Shown here: positions 50,310 to 61,122 of the stretch, piece by piece
Numbering within the stretch: the first letter of the stretch is position 1
Layout: every line of letters starts with the position of its first letter
DNA from: Pseudomonas fluorescens
GTDB lineage: Bacteria; Pseudomonadota; Gammaproteobacteria; Pseudomonadales; Pseudomonadaceae
NCBI RefSeq assembly: GCF_000967965.1
Contig: NZ_LACC01000023.1
Coordinates: 127,951-191,950, forward strand
Direction: 5' to 3'
DNA: 64,000 nt
Notes under the pieces: generated by a model
Seen by the model: the letters and a program-made list of their open reading frames with translations, nothing else
Databases searched by the model: none
Told to the model about the DNA's origin: nothing
Translations under genes and position numbers: made by a program

Positions 50310-53156
50310 TTACAGGCTGGCAATCCGCGCATGCTGCTCGGCCAGCTTGCCCAGGGCCTGTTCGGCCTCGGCCAGTTTGGCGCGTTCTTTCTCGATGACT
50401 TCGGCTGGGGCCTTGTCAACGAAGCCGGCGTTGGACAGCTTGCCGCCGACACGTTGCACTTCACCTTGCAGACGCTGGATTTCCTTGTCCAGACGCGCCA
50501 GTTCCGCACCTTTGTCGATCAGGCCGGCCATTGGTACCAGTACTTCCATCTCGCCGACCAGTGCGGTAGCGGACAGCGGTGCTTCTTCGCCAGCAACCAG
50601 CACGGTGATCGATTCGAGGCGCGCCAGCTTCTTCAGCAGGGCTTCGTTCTCGGTCAGGCGACGCTGATCCTCGGCGCTGGCGTTCTTCAGGAACAGCGGC
50701 AGCGGTTTGCCCGGGCCGATGTTCATTTCGCCACGGATGTTGCGAGTGCCGAGCATCAGGCCCTTGAGCCATTCGATGTCATCTTCGGCGGCCTGATCGA
50801 TGCGTGTTTCGTTGGCCACTGGCCAAGGTTGCAGCATGATCGTCTTGCCATCGATGCCGGCCAGCGGCGCGATGCGCTGCCAGATTTCTTCGGTGATGAA
50901 CGGCATGAACGGATGCGCCAGGCGCAGGGCGACTTCCAGCACGCGCACCAGGGTGCGACGGGTGCCGCGCTGGCGTTCGACCGGTGCGTTTTCGTCCCAC
51001 AGCACAGGCTTGGACAGTTCCAGGTACCAGTCGCAATACTGGTTCCAGATGAACTCGTACAAGGCTTGTGCGGCCAGGTCGAAACGGAACTGGTCGAGTT
51101 GGCGGGTCACTTCGGCTTCGGTGCGTTGCAGCTGCGAAATGATCCAGCGATCGGCCAGGGACAGTTCATAGGCTTCGCCGTTCTGGCCGCAGTCTTCGCC
51201 CTTGTCCAGCACGTAGCGCGCCGCGTTCCAGATCTTGTTGCAGAAGTTGCGATAGCCTTCGACGCGGCCCATGTCGAACTTGATGTCGCGACCGGTGGAC
51301 GCCAGCGAGCAGAAGGTGAAGCGCAGGGCGTCAGTGCCGTAGCTGGCGATGCCTTCGGCGAACTCGTCGCGGGTCTGCTTCTCGATCTTCTTCGCCAGTT
51401 TCGGCTGCATCATGCCGGAGGTGCGTTTCTGCACCAGGGCTTCGAGTTCGATGCCGTCGATGATGTCCAGCGGGTCCAGGACGTTGCCCTTGGACTTGGA
51501 CATCTTCTGGCCCTGGCCGTCACGCACCAGGCCGTGCACGTACACGGTCTTGAACGGAACCTGCGGCGTGCCGTCTTCGTTTTTCACCAAATGCATGGTG
51601 AGCATGATCATCCGGGCAACCCAGAAGAAAATGATGTCGAAGCCAGTCACCAGGACGTCGGTGGAGTGGAATTTCTTCAGGAACTCGGTTTTTTCCGGCC
51701 AGCCGAGGGTGGAGAAGGTCCATAGGCCCGAGCTGAACCAGGTGTCGAGAACGTCGTTGTCCTGTTGCAGCGCAACGTCCGGGCCGAGGTTGTGCTTGGC
51801 CCGCACTTCGGCTTCGTCGCGACCGACGTAGACCTTGCCCGACTCGTCGTACCAGGCCGGAATCCGGTGGCCCCACCACAGCTGACGGCTGATGCACCAG
51901 TCCTGGATGTCGCGCATCCACGAGAAGTACATGTTTTCGTACTGTTTCGGCACGAACTGGATACGGCCGTCTTCAACGGCGGCAATCGCAGGTTCGGCCA
52001 AAGGCTTGGTGGACACGTACCACTGGTCGGTCAGCCAAGGCTCGATGACGGTGCCGGAGCGGTCGCCTTTCGGCACTTTCAGGGCGTGATCGTCAACGCT
52101 GACCAGCAGGCCGGCAGCGTCGAACGCGGCTACGATCTGCTTGCGCGCTTCGAAGCGGTCGAGACCGGCGTATTCGGCCGGGATCTTGCCGTCGATGGTT
52201 TCGTTCAGTGTGCCGTCGAGGTTGAACACCTGGCACGCTGGAAGAACGGCAGCGTTCTTGTCGAAGATGTTCAGCAGCGGCAGGTTGTGACGCTTGCCGA
52301 CTTCATAGTCGTTGAAGTCGTGGGCCGGGGTGATTTTCACGCAACCGGTGCCGAATTCTGGGTCGCAGTAATCGTCGGCGATGATCGGGATGCGGCGGCC
52401 AACCAGTGGCAGCTCGACAAATTTGCCGATCAGGGCTTTGTAGCGTTCATCGTTCGGGTTAACGGCCACGGCGGAGTCGCCGAGCATGGTTTCCGGGCGA
52501 GTGGTCGCGACGATCAGGAAATCGTTGCCTTCAGCAGTCTTGGCGCCGTCGGCCAGCGGGTATTTCAGGTTCCACAGGAAACCTTTCTCGTCGTGGTTCT
52601 CCACTTCGAGGTCGGAAATCGCCGTGTGCAGCTTGGTGTCCCAGTTGACCAGGCGCTTGCCGCGATAGATCAGGCCGTCTTCGTGCAAACGGACGAACGC
52701 TTCCTTTACGGCTTCCGAGAGGCCGTCGTCCATGGTGAAGCGCTCGCGGCTCCAATCTACGGATGAACCGAGGCGACGGATCTGACGGCTGATGTTGCCA
52801 CCGGACTCATCCTTCCACTCCCAGACTTTCTCGAGGAATTTCTCGCGGCCCAGGTCATGGCGGCTCTGGCCCTTGGCTTCGAGCTGACGCTCTACCAGCA
52901 TCTGCGTGGCGATACCAGCGTGGTCGGTACCCGGCTGCCACAGGGTGTTGCGACCCTGCATGCGGCGGAAACGGATCAGGGCGTCCATGATCGCGTTGTT
53001 GAAGCCGTGACCCATGTGCAGGCTGCCGGTGACGTTCGGCGGCGGGATCATGATGGTGTAGGACTCGCCCGCGCCTTGCGGGGCGAAGTAATTCTCTGAC
53101 TCCCAGGTGTTGTACCAGGAAGTTTCAATGGCGTGCGGCTGGTAGGTCTTATCCAT
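50310..53156 (-). CDS. valS: valyl-tRNA synthetase
   Basis: The 948-residue class I synthetase charges tRNA-Val. It has the HIGH-type motif PPPNVTGSLHMGHGF (about residues 38-52), the CP1 editing domain (about 200-390, with TTRPETMLGD), the KMSKS loop (MSKSKGNVLDP, about 553), an anticodon-binding domain (about 650-830) and a C-terminal coiled-coil arm (about 880-948). The length is normal. Confidence 0.98.
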   Translation of the reverse strand: MDKTYQPHAIETSWYNTWESENYFAPQGAGESYTIMIPPPNVTGSLHMGHGFNNAIMDALIRFRRMQGRNTLWQPGTDHAGIATQMLVERQLEAKGQSRHDLGREKFLEKVWEWKDESGGNISRQIRRLGSSVDWSRERFTMDDGLSEAVKEAFVRLHEDGLIYRGKRLVNWDTKLHTAISDLEVENHDEKGFLWNLKYPLADGAKTAEGNDFLIVATTRPETMLGDSAVAVNPNDERYKALIGKFVELPLVGRRIPIIADDYCDPEFGTGCVKITPAHDFNDYEVGKRHNLPLLNIFDKNAAVLPACQVFNLDGTLNETIDGKIPAEYAGLDRFEARKQIVAAFDAAGLLVSVDDHALKVPKGDRSGTVIEPWLTDQWYVSTKPLAEPAIAAVEDGRIQFVPKQYENMYFSWMRDIQDWCISRQLWWGHRIPAWYDESGKVYVGRDEAEVRAKHNLGPDVALQQDNDVLDTWFSSGLWTFSTLGWPEKTEFLKKFHSTDVLVTGFDIIFFWVARMIMLTMHLVKNEDGTPQVPFKTVYVHGLVRDGQGQKMSKSKGNVLDPLDIIDGIELEALVQKRTSGMMQPKLAKKIEKQTRDEFAEGIASYGTDALRFTFCSLASTGRDIKFDMGRVEGYRNFCNKIWNAARYVLDKGEDCGQNGEAYELSLADRWIISQLQRTEAEVTRQLDQFRFDLAAQALYEFIWNQYCDWYLELSKPVLWDENAPVERQRGTRRTLVRVLEVALRLAHPFMPFITEEIWQRIAPLAGIDGKTIMLQPWPVANETRIDQAAEDDIEWLKGLMLGTRNIRGEMNIGPGKPLPLFLKNASAEDQRRLTENEALLKKLARLESITVLVAGEEAPLSATALVGEMEVLVPMAGLIDKGAELARLDKEIQRLQGEVQRVGGKLSNAGFVDKAPAEVIEKERAKLAEAEQALGKLAEQHARIASL

Positions 53157-53297
53157 GCGCGGCGGGACCCTATTGGCATTTATTCAGGAAAAGCCGGGAA
53201 GTATAGCGGGGATGAGCCGATGCGCGTAGAGCGAGGTGACAATGGGTGGGGGAAAGTTGTGGTTTTTCAGGGGGGGGTGTTTTGTCTGCAATGACGC

Positions 53298-53389
53298 CAT
53301 TGCGGGCAAGCCACGCTCCCACAGGATCAATGTCGATCACAAAATAGTGGTTCGACAAAAGACCTGTGGGAGCGAGCCTGCTCGCGATG
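53298..53389. repeat. degenerate REP doublet
   Basis: A full right-hand unit (GGGAGCGAGCCTGCTCGCGATG, shown from 53367) pairs with a diverged left copy (CATTGCGGGCAAGCCACGC, from 53298). It lies between valS and the convergent-side end of the MHS transporter gene. Confidence 0.6.
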
Positions 53390-53397
53390 ACTATCTG

Positions 53398-54714
53398 TCA
53401 GACAACCTGATTCAGGTCGTTATGCCGCGTTTCCTTCAGGCACAGCACCGCAATCAAACTCAGCACCGCCGCTCCGGACACGTAACCGCCGACATAGCTC
53501 AACCCGCCCATCGCCACCAGTTTCTGGGCGAAGAACGGCGCCGCGGAAGCACCCACGATACCGCCCAGGTTGTAGGCCGCCGAGGCGCCGGTGTAGCGCA
53601 CGTGGGTGGGGAACAGCTCCGGCAGCAGCGCACCCATCGGCGCAAACGTCACGCCCATCAGAAACAGTTCGATGCACAGGAACAACGCCACACCCCAGGT
53701 CGAGCCTTGGGTCAACAGCGGCTCCATGAGGAAGCCGGACAGGATCGCCAGTACACCGCCGATGATCAGCACCGGTTTGCGTCCGTAACGGTCGCTGGCC
53801 CAGGCCGACAGCGGGGTGGCGGCAGCCATGAACAGCACCGCGAAGCACAGCAGGGCGAGGAAGGTTTCGCGGCTGTAGCCGAGTGTTGCCACACCGTAAC
53901 TCAGGGAAAACACGGTGGAGATGTAAAACAGCGCGTAGCACACGACCATCGCCCCGGCGCCCAGCAATACGGGCGCCCAGTATTGGCCAAACAGCTCGAA
54001 CAGGGGGATCTTCACTCGTTCCTGACGCGCCATGGCGTTGGCGAATACCGGGGTCTCATGCAGCTTGAGGCGCACGTAAAGGCCGACCATCACCAGTGCG
54101 GCGCTGAGCAGAAACGGAATACGCCAGCCCCATGAGCGGAACTGTTCATCGTCCAGCACCACGGCCAGGGTCAGGAACAGGCCGTTGGCCGCCAGAAAGC
54201 CGATGGATGGACCCAGCTGCGGGAACATGCCGAACCACGCGCGTTTGCCTTTCGGCGCGTTCTCCGTGGCCAGCAATGCCGCGCCACCCCATTCACCGCC
54301 CAAACCAAGGCCTTGGCCGAAGCGCAGGACGCAAAGCAGGATCGGTGCCCAGGCGCCAATGCTGTCGTATCCCGGCAGCACGCCGATCAGCGTGGTGCAC
54401 ACACCCATCAGCAGCAGCGAGGCGACCAGGGTCGACTTGCGGCCGATACGGTCGCCGAAGTGACCGAAAAGGGCCGAACCCAAGGGGCGCGCAAGGAAGG
54501 CGATGCCGAACGTGAGAAACGCCGAAAGCATCTGGGCGGTACCGGATGTCTGCGGAAAGAACACCGGGCCGATCACCAGCGCGGCGGCGGTGGCATAGAC
54601 GTAGAAGTCGTAGAACTCGATGGCGGTCCCGATGAAGCTCGCGGTGGCCACGCGGGTGGCGGAGTTCGTTGGTTGCGTGGGTGTGGAGTCGCTGTAAGTC
54701 GTGCTGGTCGTCAT
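53398..54714 (-). CDS. MFS transporter, metabolite:H+ symporter (MHS) family
   Basis: The 438-residue protein has twelve predicted helices. The MHS start is VATASFIGTAIEFYDFYVYATAAALV, with the family GxxxEWYDF-like element. The loop motifs are GHFGDRIGRKSTLV (about 85-98) and WASDRYGRKPVLI (about 315). Relatives carry shikimate, alpha-ketoglutarate, proline or similar organic acids. The start at 54714 is chosen for its ribosome-binding site. It sits alone between valS and the CNNM gene. Confidence 0.9.
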   Translation of the reverse strand: MTTSTTYSDSTPTQPTNSATRVATASFIGTAIEFYDFYVYATAAALVIGPVFFPQTSGTAQMLSAFLTFGIAFLARPLGSALFGHFGDRIGRKSTLVASLLLMGVCTTLIGVLPGYDSIGAWAPILLCVLRFGQGLGLGGEWGGAALLATENAPKGKRAWFGMFPQLGPSIGFLAANGLFLTLAVVLDDEQFRSWGWRIPFLLSAALVMVGLYVRLKLHETPVFANAMARQERVKIPLFELFGQYWAPVLLGAGAMVVCYALFYISTVFSLSYGVATLGYSRETFLALLCFAVLFMAAATPLSAWASDRYGRKPVLIIGGVLAILSGFLMEPLLTQGSTWGVALFLCIELFLMGVTFAPMGALLPELFPTHVRYTGASAAYNLGGIVGASAAPFFAQKLVAMGGLSYVGGYVSGAAVLSLIAVLCLKETRHNDLNQVV

Positions 54715-55108
54715 GCGGTTATCCCTGACAGTCATGTGCTCCAGTGGAGCGAATTATTATGGTCGAGAACCCAGGGATGTGGGTGGAGGAACGGTCGCTG
54801 TTCAAGGTAGGAACAGTCGTCGGTTTGTTGCGGACTTTGCTGGTGGACAGGCCGGAAGCTGCGAAGTGCGGGGTAAGCACGGGGCCGGCAAGGCTTGGGT
54901 AAGCGCTTCGATTATAGGAAGGTGGCTAACGATCGAGCAAGAGTGCTTGCGAGGACATTGTGGCGAGGGGGCTTGCCCCCGTTCGGCTGCGAAGCAGTCG
55001 TAAAGTCGGCAGCCACGGTGTACCAGATGAAAAGTAGTTGTATGGTTTAGCACTGCTTCGCAGCGCAACGGGGGCAAGCCCCCTCGCCACAGGGATTTGC
55101 GCCAGGCG
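54715..55108. other. 394-nt intergenic region holding a REP doublet
   Basis: The stretch between the MHS transporter start and the CNNM gene stop carries no gene. About a third of it is a REP doublet (listed separately). The rest includes the MHS gene promoter, which I cannot place. Confidence 0.5.
54959..55091. repeat. REP doublet (GGCGAGGG family)
   Basis: Arms TGTGGCGAGGGGGCTTGCCC and the near-perfect complement are 133 nt end to end, with inner GGCTGCGAAGCAG and CTGCTTCGCAGC stems. It is the same size as the copy between algL and algI. Confidence 0.85.
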
Positions 55109-56341
55109 TTAGATAACCACAGGCATCGAGCTGGTCTGCCAGATCAGCACCCGCGTGACACGGTTGTCCTCGGTCTCGAGAATTTCCAGGCGATACCGGC
55201 CGATCTTCAGGCACACCGCGCTTTCAGGAATGGTTTCCAGCGCCTCGGTGACCAGGCCGTTCAGGGTTTTCGGGCCATCGCTGGGCAGGTGCCAGCCGAG
55301 GCTCTTGTTCAGCTCGCGAATGGACGCGGCACCGTCGATCACCAGGCGCCCGTCGGCTTGCGGATGAATGTGCGGATTGTCCAGGCTCTGCTGGCTTTCG
55401 AACTCGCCGACGATTTCTTCGAGAATGTCTTCCAGGGTGACGATGCCCAGCACTTCACCGTATTCGTCGACCACCATGCCCAGGCGCCGCTGCTGCTTGT
55501 GGAAGTTGAGCAGTTGCAGCTGCAACGGCGTACTTTCCGGCACGAAGTACGGCTCGTGGCTGGCCGCCAGCAAGGCTTCCCTGGTCAGGCTCGCATCGGG
55601 CAGCAAGTGAAGGATGTGCCGGGTGTTGAGGACAGCTTCGACCTGGTTGATATCACTGTGGAACACCGGCAGGCGAGTACGTCTGTTGTGGCGCAATTGT
55701 TCGATGATTTCTTCGATGGAGTCATCGAGATTGATGCCATCCACGTCGCTGCGCGGTACCAGGATGTCATTGACGGTGATGTTGTCCAGCGCATGGATGC
55801 CTGGCAGCGGGTGAGGGCGGCTTACGGTTTCGGAGGGCGCATGCCGCTCCGTCAGCGTTTCGTCCTCACTCTGTTGCACCACTTTGGCTTTACGGGCGAA
55901 TGGCCGCGTCAGCAACTGACTGATGCTGCTGAGCAGCCATGCCGCGGGATAGATGATTTTCAGCGGCACCCGCAGCAGGTTGTTGCCCTGGGCCAGGATC
56001 GCATCCGGATAGCGAGCGGCGAGGGTGCGTGGCAAATAGTCGGAAAACACCAGCAAAATGGCGCCCGCCCCGAGGCAGGCGACCCACGGGCCGTTCTCGG
56101 CCCAGGTGAACATGGCCAGCAAGGTGCTGATGACCACCACCAGTGCACGGCACAGGGTGTTGCAAAAAATCAGGCTGGCCAGGGGAAAGCTGAGTTTCGC
56201 CACCGGTTTGTCGCTGGAACGCGTTGCGGTGCGCTGGGCCAGCAAATGCTGGTGCGCCGCTTCGATGGCGGTAAACAGCCCCGACCATAAAACCAGCAGG
56301 GTCACTACCGCGAGCATCGGCCCTATGGGCAAGTCGTCCAT
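55109..56341 (-). CDS. CNNM/CorC-like membrane protein with CBS domains
   Basis: The 410-residue protein has an N-terminal DUF21/CNNM membrane domain (about 1-190, three to four helices). A CBS pair (about 205-330, starting NDILVPRSDVDGINLDDSIEE) and a C-terminal CorC_HlyC domain (about 335-405, ending near the stop) follow. Relatives are called hemolysin or magnesium/cobalt efflux proteins, and a role in divalent-cation handling is likely. It follows the CcsA-like gene by 12 nt and is probably co-transcribed. Confidence 0.9.
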   Translation of the reverse strand: MDDLPIGPMLAVVTLLVLWSGLFTAIEAAHQHLLAQRTATRSSDKPVAKLSFPLASLIFCNTLCRALVVVISTLLAMFTWAENGPWVACLGAGAILLVFSDYLPRTLAARYPDAILAQGNNLLRVPLKIIYPAAWLLSSISQLLTRPFARKAKVVQQSEDETLTERHAPSETVSRPHPLPGIHALDNITVNDILVPRSDVDGINLDDSIEEIIEQLRHNRRTRLPVFHSDINQVEAVLNTRHILHLLPDASLTREALLAASHEPYFVPESTPLQLQLLNFHKQQRRLGMVVDEYGEVLGIVTLEDILEEIVGEFESQQSLDNPHIHPQADGRLVIDGAASIRELNKSLGWHLPSDGPKTLNGLVTEALETIPESAVCLKIGRYRLEILETEDNRVTRVLIWQTSSMPVVI

Positions 56342-56353
56342 TAATGCCGCCCG

Positions 56354-57166
56354 TCAGATATGCAGGATGTATTCACGAACCAGCTTGCTGCCGAAATACG
56401 CCAGCATCAACAGGCAAAAACCGGCCAGGGTCCAGCGAATGGCTTTGTGCCCGCGCCAGCCGAGGCGATTGCGTCCCCACAGCAGCACGCTGAAAACGAC
56501 CCAGGCCAGGCAGGCCAGCAGGGTTTTGTGCACCAGATGCTGGGCGAACAGGTTCTCGACGAACAGCCAGCCGGAAATCAGCGATAGCGACAACAGCGTC
56601 CAGCCGGCCCAGAGGAAACCGAACAGCAGGCTTTCCATGGTTTGCAGCGGCGGGAAGTTCTTGATCAGCCCGGACGGGTGCTTGTGCTTGAGCTGGTGGT
56701 CTTGAATCAGCAGCAGCAAGGACTGGAACACCGCGATGGTGAACATGCCGTAGGCCAGAATCGAAAGCAGGATGTGGGCGAGGATGCCCGGCTCCTCATC
56801 GATGACCTGTACCGTGCCGGCGGGGGCAAAGTGCGCCAGCAACACGGTCAGGGCCCCAAGCGGGAAAAGCAGGACCAGCAGGTTCTCCACCGGAATCCGC
56901 GAGCAGGCCAGCAGGGTCAGCGCGATGACCGCCACGGCAATCAGGCTGGCGGCACTGAAGAAGTCCAGGGCCAGGCCGGTCGGGGTCAGCAGGTGGGTGA
57001 GCAGGCTGACGCTGTGGGCCAATACGGCGAGCACGCCGAGCATGACCAGCAGGCGTTTGTTGACCTTGGCGCCGGACGCCAGGCGAGTGCCCTGGTAAAT
57101 GGTCGCAGCGGCATACAAGCAGGCGGCGGCGAGGGTAGTTAGCAAGCTGGGTGACAAGGGGAGCAT
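56354..57166 (-). CDS. CcsA-like cytochrome c assembly family membrane protein (YpjD type)
   Basis: The 270-residue protein has about eight hydrophobic helices and the tryptophan-rich part of the CcsA family (LFGFLWAGWTLLSLSLISGWLFVENLF, with KTLLACLAWVVFSVLLWGRNRLGWRG). In pseudomonads and enterobacteria this gene next to ffh is of unknown role and is named YpjD. It is divergent from ffh and upstream of the CNNM gene. Confidence 0.85.
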   Translation of the reverse strand: MLPLSPSLLTTLAAACLYAAATIYQGTRLASGAKVNKRLLVMLGVLAVLAHSVSLLTHLLTPTGLALDFFSAASLIAVAVIALTLLACSRIPVENLLVLLFPLGALTVLLAHFAPAGTVQVIDEEPGILAHILLSILAYGMFTIAVFQSLLLLIQDHQLKHKHPSGLIKNFPPLQTMESLLFGFLWAGWTLLSLSLISGWLFVENLFAQHLVHKTLLACLAWVVFSVLLWGRNRLGWRGHKAIRWTLAGFCLLMLAYFGSKLVREYILHI

Positions 57167-57273
57167 AAATCCTGTTAGGCAAGCCCGAAAGTCGCTGAGT
57201 TTGGCATAGAACCCCCGCCACACGAAAGACCGCGCAACCTGACAGCGAGGTGTCCGCCGGCCACAGTCTTCGC

Positions 57274-57279
57274 TATAAT
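57274..57279 (+). promoter_or_regulatory. -10 element of the ffh promoter
   Basis: A perfect TATAAT lies about 98 nt before the ffh start. A good -35 at 17-18 nt is not seen (the best is GTGTCC), so it may rely on an activator or on a weak -35. Confidence 0.5.
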
Positions 57280-57376
57280 CCGCGACCTGCCCACGCCGCA
57301 GGCTCGCCGAGCACACGTTTAGTCCGGTCCGGGCCGCCATTATCCCGGTCTACACAGGGCCTGAAAGGATCGCGCA

Positions 57377-58752
<1,376 letters not shown>

Positions 58753-58753
<1 letters not shown>

Positions 58754-58910
58754 TGTCCTTTCACGCCAATACTGCTCAATTTTGGCGGCGTCTGGTGCCC
58801 TCATGCGGCGTTGCCGCTCCTCGCCATAGCGGGCTATGACTCGTCGCGGCGCCTTGCCTGAGGGCACCAGTCACTCGCCAAAATGTGAGCGTATTGGCGA
58901 GAAAGGACAC
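58753..58910. repeat. 158-bp imperfect palindrome after ffh
   Basis: The left arm starts GTGTCCTTTC and the right arm ends GAAAGGACAC. The centre (58831/58832) falls between CATAGCG and GGCTATG, and both arms are 79 nt with the same order of elements (CGCCAATAC, TGCTCA, ATTTTGGCG, TGGTGCCCTCA, GGCG). A few bulges break the pairing. It could terminate ffh transcription or be a mobile palindromic element. Confidence 0.85.
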
Positions 58911-59061
58911 ACGAATCTGCGCCGGTCGTCGCACCGGCGCTAACCCACACGGACGTGGGATACACAGCAAACCCGCACTTGGCGGGAGCTGACCGGCCGT
59001 TTTCAACGACGGCTCTATAGCAAATCTGCATGGCGGCCGATAGACCGCCGGAAAAAGTCAT
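58911..59061. other. run of small stem-loops between ffh and the rpsP promoter
   Basis: Four short hairpins can be drawn: GCGCCGGT/ACCGGCGC (58919-58940), CCCAC/GTGGG (58944-58959), CCCGC/GCGGG (58972-58986) and GGCGG/CCGCC (59032-59049). No coding gene is convincing here. The region lies before the rpsP promoter, so any RNA made from it would come from ffh read-through or from a separate start. Confidence 0.5.
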
Positions 59062-59089
59062 TTGCAAAAGTCCGGATATTCCTTAGAAT
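59062..59089 (+). promoter_or_regulatory. sigma-70 promoter of the rpsP operon
   Basis: TTGCAA (59062-59067) is followed after 16 nt by TAGAAT (59084-59089). It is about 70 nt before the rpsP start and reads in the right direction. Confidence 0.7.
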
Positions 59090-59161
59090 ATGCGGCCTTT
59101 CGGGCACCCATGCCCGCTGTGCCTTTAGATTTGCAGCACCGACTACAGGAACGATGTTCAC

Positions 59162-59413
59162 ATGCTAACAATCCGTCTTGCCCTTGGCGGCTCCAAAAAG
59201 CGCCCGTTTTACCACTTGACCGTAACCGACAGCCGCAACCCGCGCGACGGTTCGCACAAGGAACAGGTTGGCTACTTCAACCCTGTTGCCCGTGGTCAGG
59301 AAGTTCGTCTGTCCGTGAACCAAGAGCGCGTAGCCTACTGGCTGAGCGTTGGTGCACAACCTTCTGAGCGCGTTGCTCAGTTGTTGAAGGAATCTGCTAA
59401 GGCTGCGGCCTGA
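59162..59413 (+). CDS. rpsP: 30S ribosomal protein S16
   Basis: The 83-residue protein begins MLTIRLALGGSKKRPFYHLTVTDSR, matching bS16 along its length. It is the first gene of the rpsP-rimM-trmD-rplS operon. Confidence 0.98.
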   Translation: MLTIRLALGGSKKRPFYHLTVTDSRNPRDGSHKEQVGYFNPVARGQEVRLSVNQERVAYWLSVGAQPSERVAQLLKESAKAAA

Positions 59414-59418
59414 GCAAT

Positions 59419-59955
59419 ATGAACGCGACGCCTGCCATTGCTGATGATTTGATCGTTATCGGCAAGATTTATTCTGTTCACGGCGTTCGCGGCGAAGTGA
59501 AGGTGTACTCCTTTACTGATCCGATTAAAAACCTGCTGGACTACAAAACCTGGACGCTCAAGCGTGACGGTAATGTAAAGCAGGTAGAGCTGGTCAGCGG
59601 ACGCGGGAACGACAAGTTCCTGGTCGCAAAGCTCAAGGATCTCGATGATCGCGAAGAAGCTCGTCTTCTGGCCGGTTATGAGATCTGCGTGCCGCGCAAC
59701 CTGTTCCCTGAACTCACCGACGGCGAGTACTACTGGTACCAGCTGGAAGGTCTCAAGGTCATCGACACCCTCGGACAACTGTTCGGGAAAATCGATCACC
59801 TGCTGGAGACCGGCTCGAACGATGTCATGGTGGTCAAGCCTTGCGCTGGCAGCCTGGATGATCGCGAACGCCTGTTGCCCTATACGGAGCAATGCGTGTT
59901 GGCCATCGACCTGGCCGCGGGCGAGATGAAGGTGGATTGGGACGCGGATTTCTAA
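59419..59955 (+). CDS. rimM: ribosome maturation factor RimM
   Basis: The 178-residue protein has an N-terminal RimM domain (LIVIGKIYSVHGVRGEVKVYSFTDP) and a PRC-barrel C-terminal half (about 100-178, with DGEYYWYQLEGL). It helps assemble the head of the 30S subunit. It starts 5 nt after rpsP. Confidence 0.97.
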   Translation: MNATPAIADDLIVIGKIYSVHGVRGEVKVYSFTDPIKNLLDYKTWTLKRDGNVKQVELVSGRGNDKFLVAKLKDLDDREEARLLAGYEICVPRNLFPELTDGEYYWYQLEGLKVIDTLGQLFGKIDHLLETGSNDVMVVKPCAGSLDDRERLLPYTEQCVLAIDLAAGEMKVDWDADF

Positions 59956-59957
59956 GC

Positions 59958-60710
59958 GTGGCTAACTTGCGCGTAGAAGTGATCAGTCTGTTTCCCGAGA
60001 TGTTTTCCGCCATCAGCGAGTACGGCATCACCAGTCGGGCGGTGAAACAGGGGCTCTTGCAGCTCACCTGTTGGAATCCGCGAGACTACACGACGGATCG
60101 ACATCACACTGTGGACGATCGCCCGTTTGGCGGTGGTCCGGGCATGGTGATGAAGATCAAGCCCCTGGAAGATGCTCTGGTTCAGGCCAAGGCAGCAGCC
60201 GGGGAGGCGGCGAAGGTAATTTACCTGTCCCCCCAAGGCCGTCAACTGACTCAGTCGGCGGTACGTGAGTTGGCGAATCTGGATGCATTGATCCTGATTG
60301 CCGGCCGCTATGAAGGCATTGACGAGCGTTTTATTGATGCTCATGTCGATGAAGAGTGGTCGATTGGCGACTATGTACTGTCTGGCGGCGAGCTGCCGGC
60401 GATGGTCCTGATCGATGCGGTTACACGACTGCTGCCTGGAGCTTTAGGGCATGCGGACTCCGCCGAGGAAGATTCCTTTACGGATGGTTTGCTGGATTGC
60501 CCGCACTACACCCGACCGGAGGTGTATGCGGATCAGCGTGTTCCCGACGTATTGCTAAGTGGCAATCACGCGCACATCCGGCGTTGGCGTTTACAGCAGT
60601 CCCTTGGTCGGACCTTTGAACGACGCGCCGATCTTCTGGAAAGCCGCTCGCTTTCTGGAGAAGAGAAGAAGCTGCTCGAGGAATACATCCGCGAGCGGGA
60701 CGATAGTTAA
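59958..60710 (+). CDS. trmD: tRNA (guanine37-N1)-methyltransferase TrmD
   Basis: The 250-residue enzyme starts with GTG at 59958 (MANLRVEVISLFPEM), two nt after the rimM stop. It shows the knot-fold features GGGPGMVMK (about 55-63), LSPQGRQLTQ (about 85), AGRYEGIDERF (about 113) and the SAM-site YVLSGGELPAM (about 138). It methylates G37 to prevent frameshifting. Confidence 0.98.
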   Translation: MANLRVEVISLFPEMFSAISEYGITSRAVKQGLLQLTCWNPRDYTTDRHHTVDDRPFGGGPGMVMKIKPLEDALVQAKAAAGEAAKVIYLSPQGRQLTQSAVRELANLDALILIAGRYEGIDERFIDAHVDEEWSIGDYVLSGGELPAMVLIDAVTRLLPGALGHADSAEEDSFTDGLLDCPHYTRPEVYADQRVPDVLLSGNHAHIRRWRLQQSLGRTFERRADLLESRSLSGEEKKLLEEYIRERDDS

Positions 60711-60755
60711 CAACGTATCGATGGTAGATCCGACGATTTACCTTAGGAGCACAGC

Positions 60756-61106
60756 ATGACTAACAAAATCATCCTTGCACTCGAAGCAGAGCAGATGACC
60801 AAAGAGATCCCTACCTTTGCCCCGGGCGACACCATTGTCGTTCAGGTGAAAGTGAAGGAAGGCGACCGTTCGCGTCTGCAAGCGTTCGAAGGTGTTGTTA
60901 TCGCCAAGCGTAACCGCGGCGTAAACAGTGCATTCACCGTTCGTAAAATCTCCAACGGTGTTGGCGTAGAGCGTACTTTCCAGACCTACTCCCCGCAAAT
61001 CGACAGCATGGCTGTCAAGCGTCGCGGTGACGTACGTAAAGCCAAGCTGTACTACCTGCGTGACCTGTCGGGTAAAGCAGCTCGCATCAAGGAAAAACTG
61101 GCTTAA
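60756..61106 (+). CDS. rplS: 50S ribosomal protein L19
   Basis: The 116-residue protein begins [19 protein letters not shown] and contains [20 protein letters not shown] and [16 protein letters not shown], matching bL19. It is preceded by an AGGAGC ribosome-binding site and closes the operon before a strong terminator. Confidence 0.98.
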
Positions 61107-61122
61107 GTCCAGCTTCCGATGC

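Noticed and set aside
57239..57279. CTGACA as the -35 partner of the ffh TATAAT
   Set aside because: The spacer would be 29 nt, too long for sigma-70.
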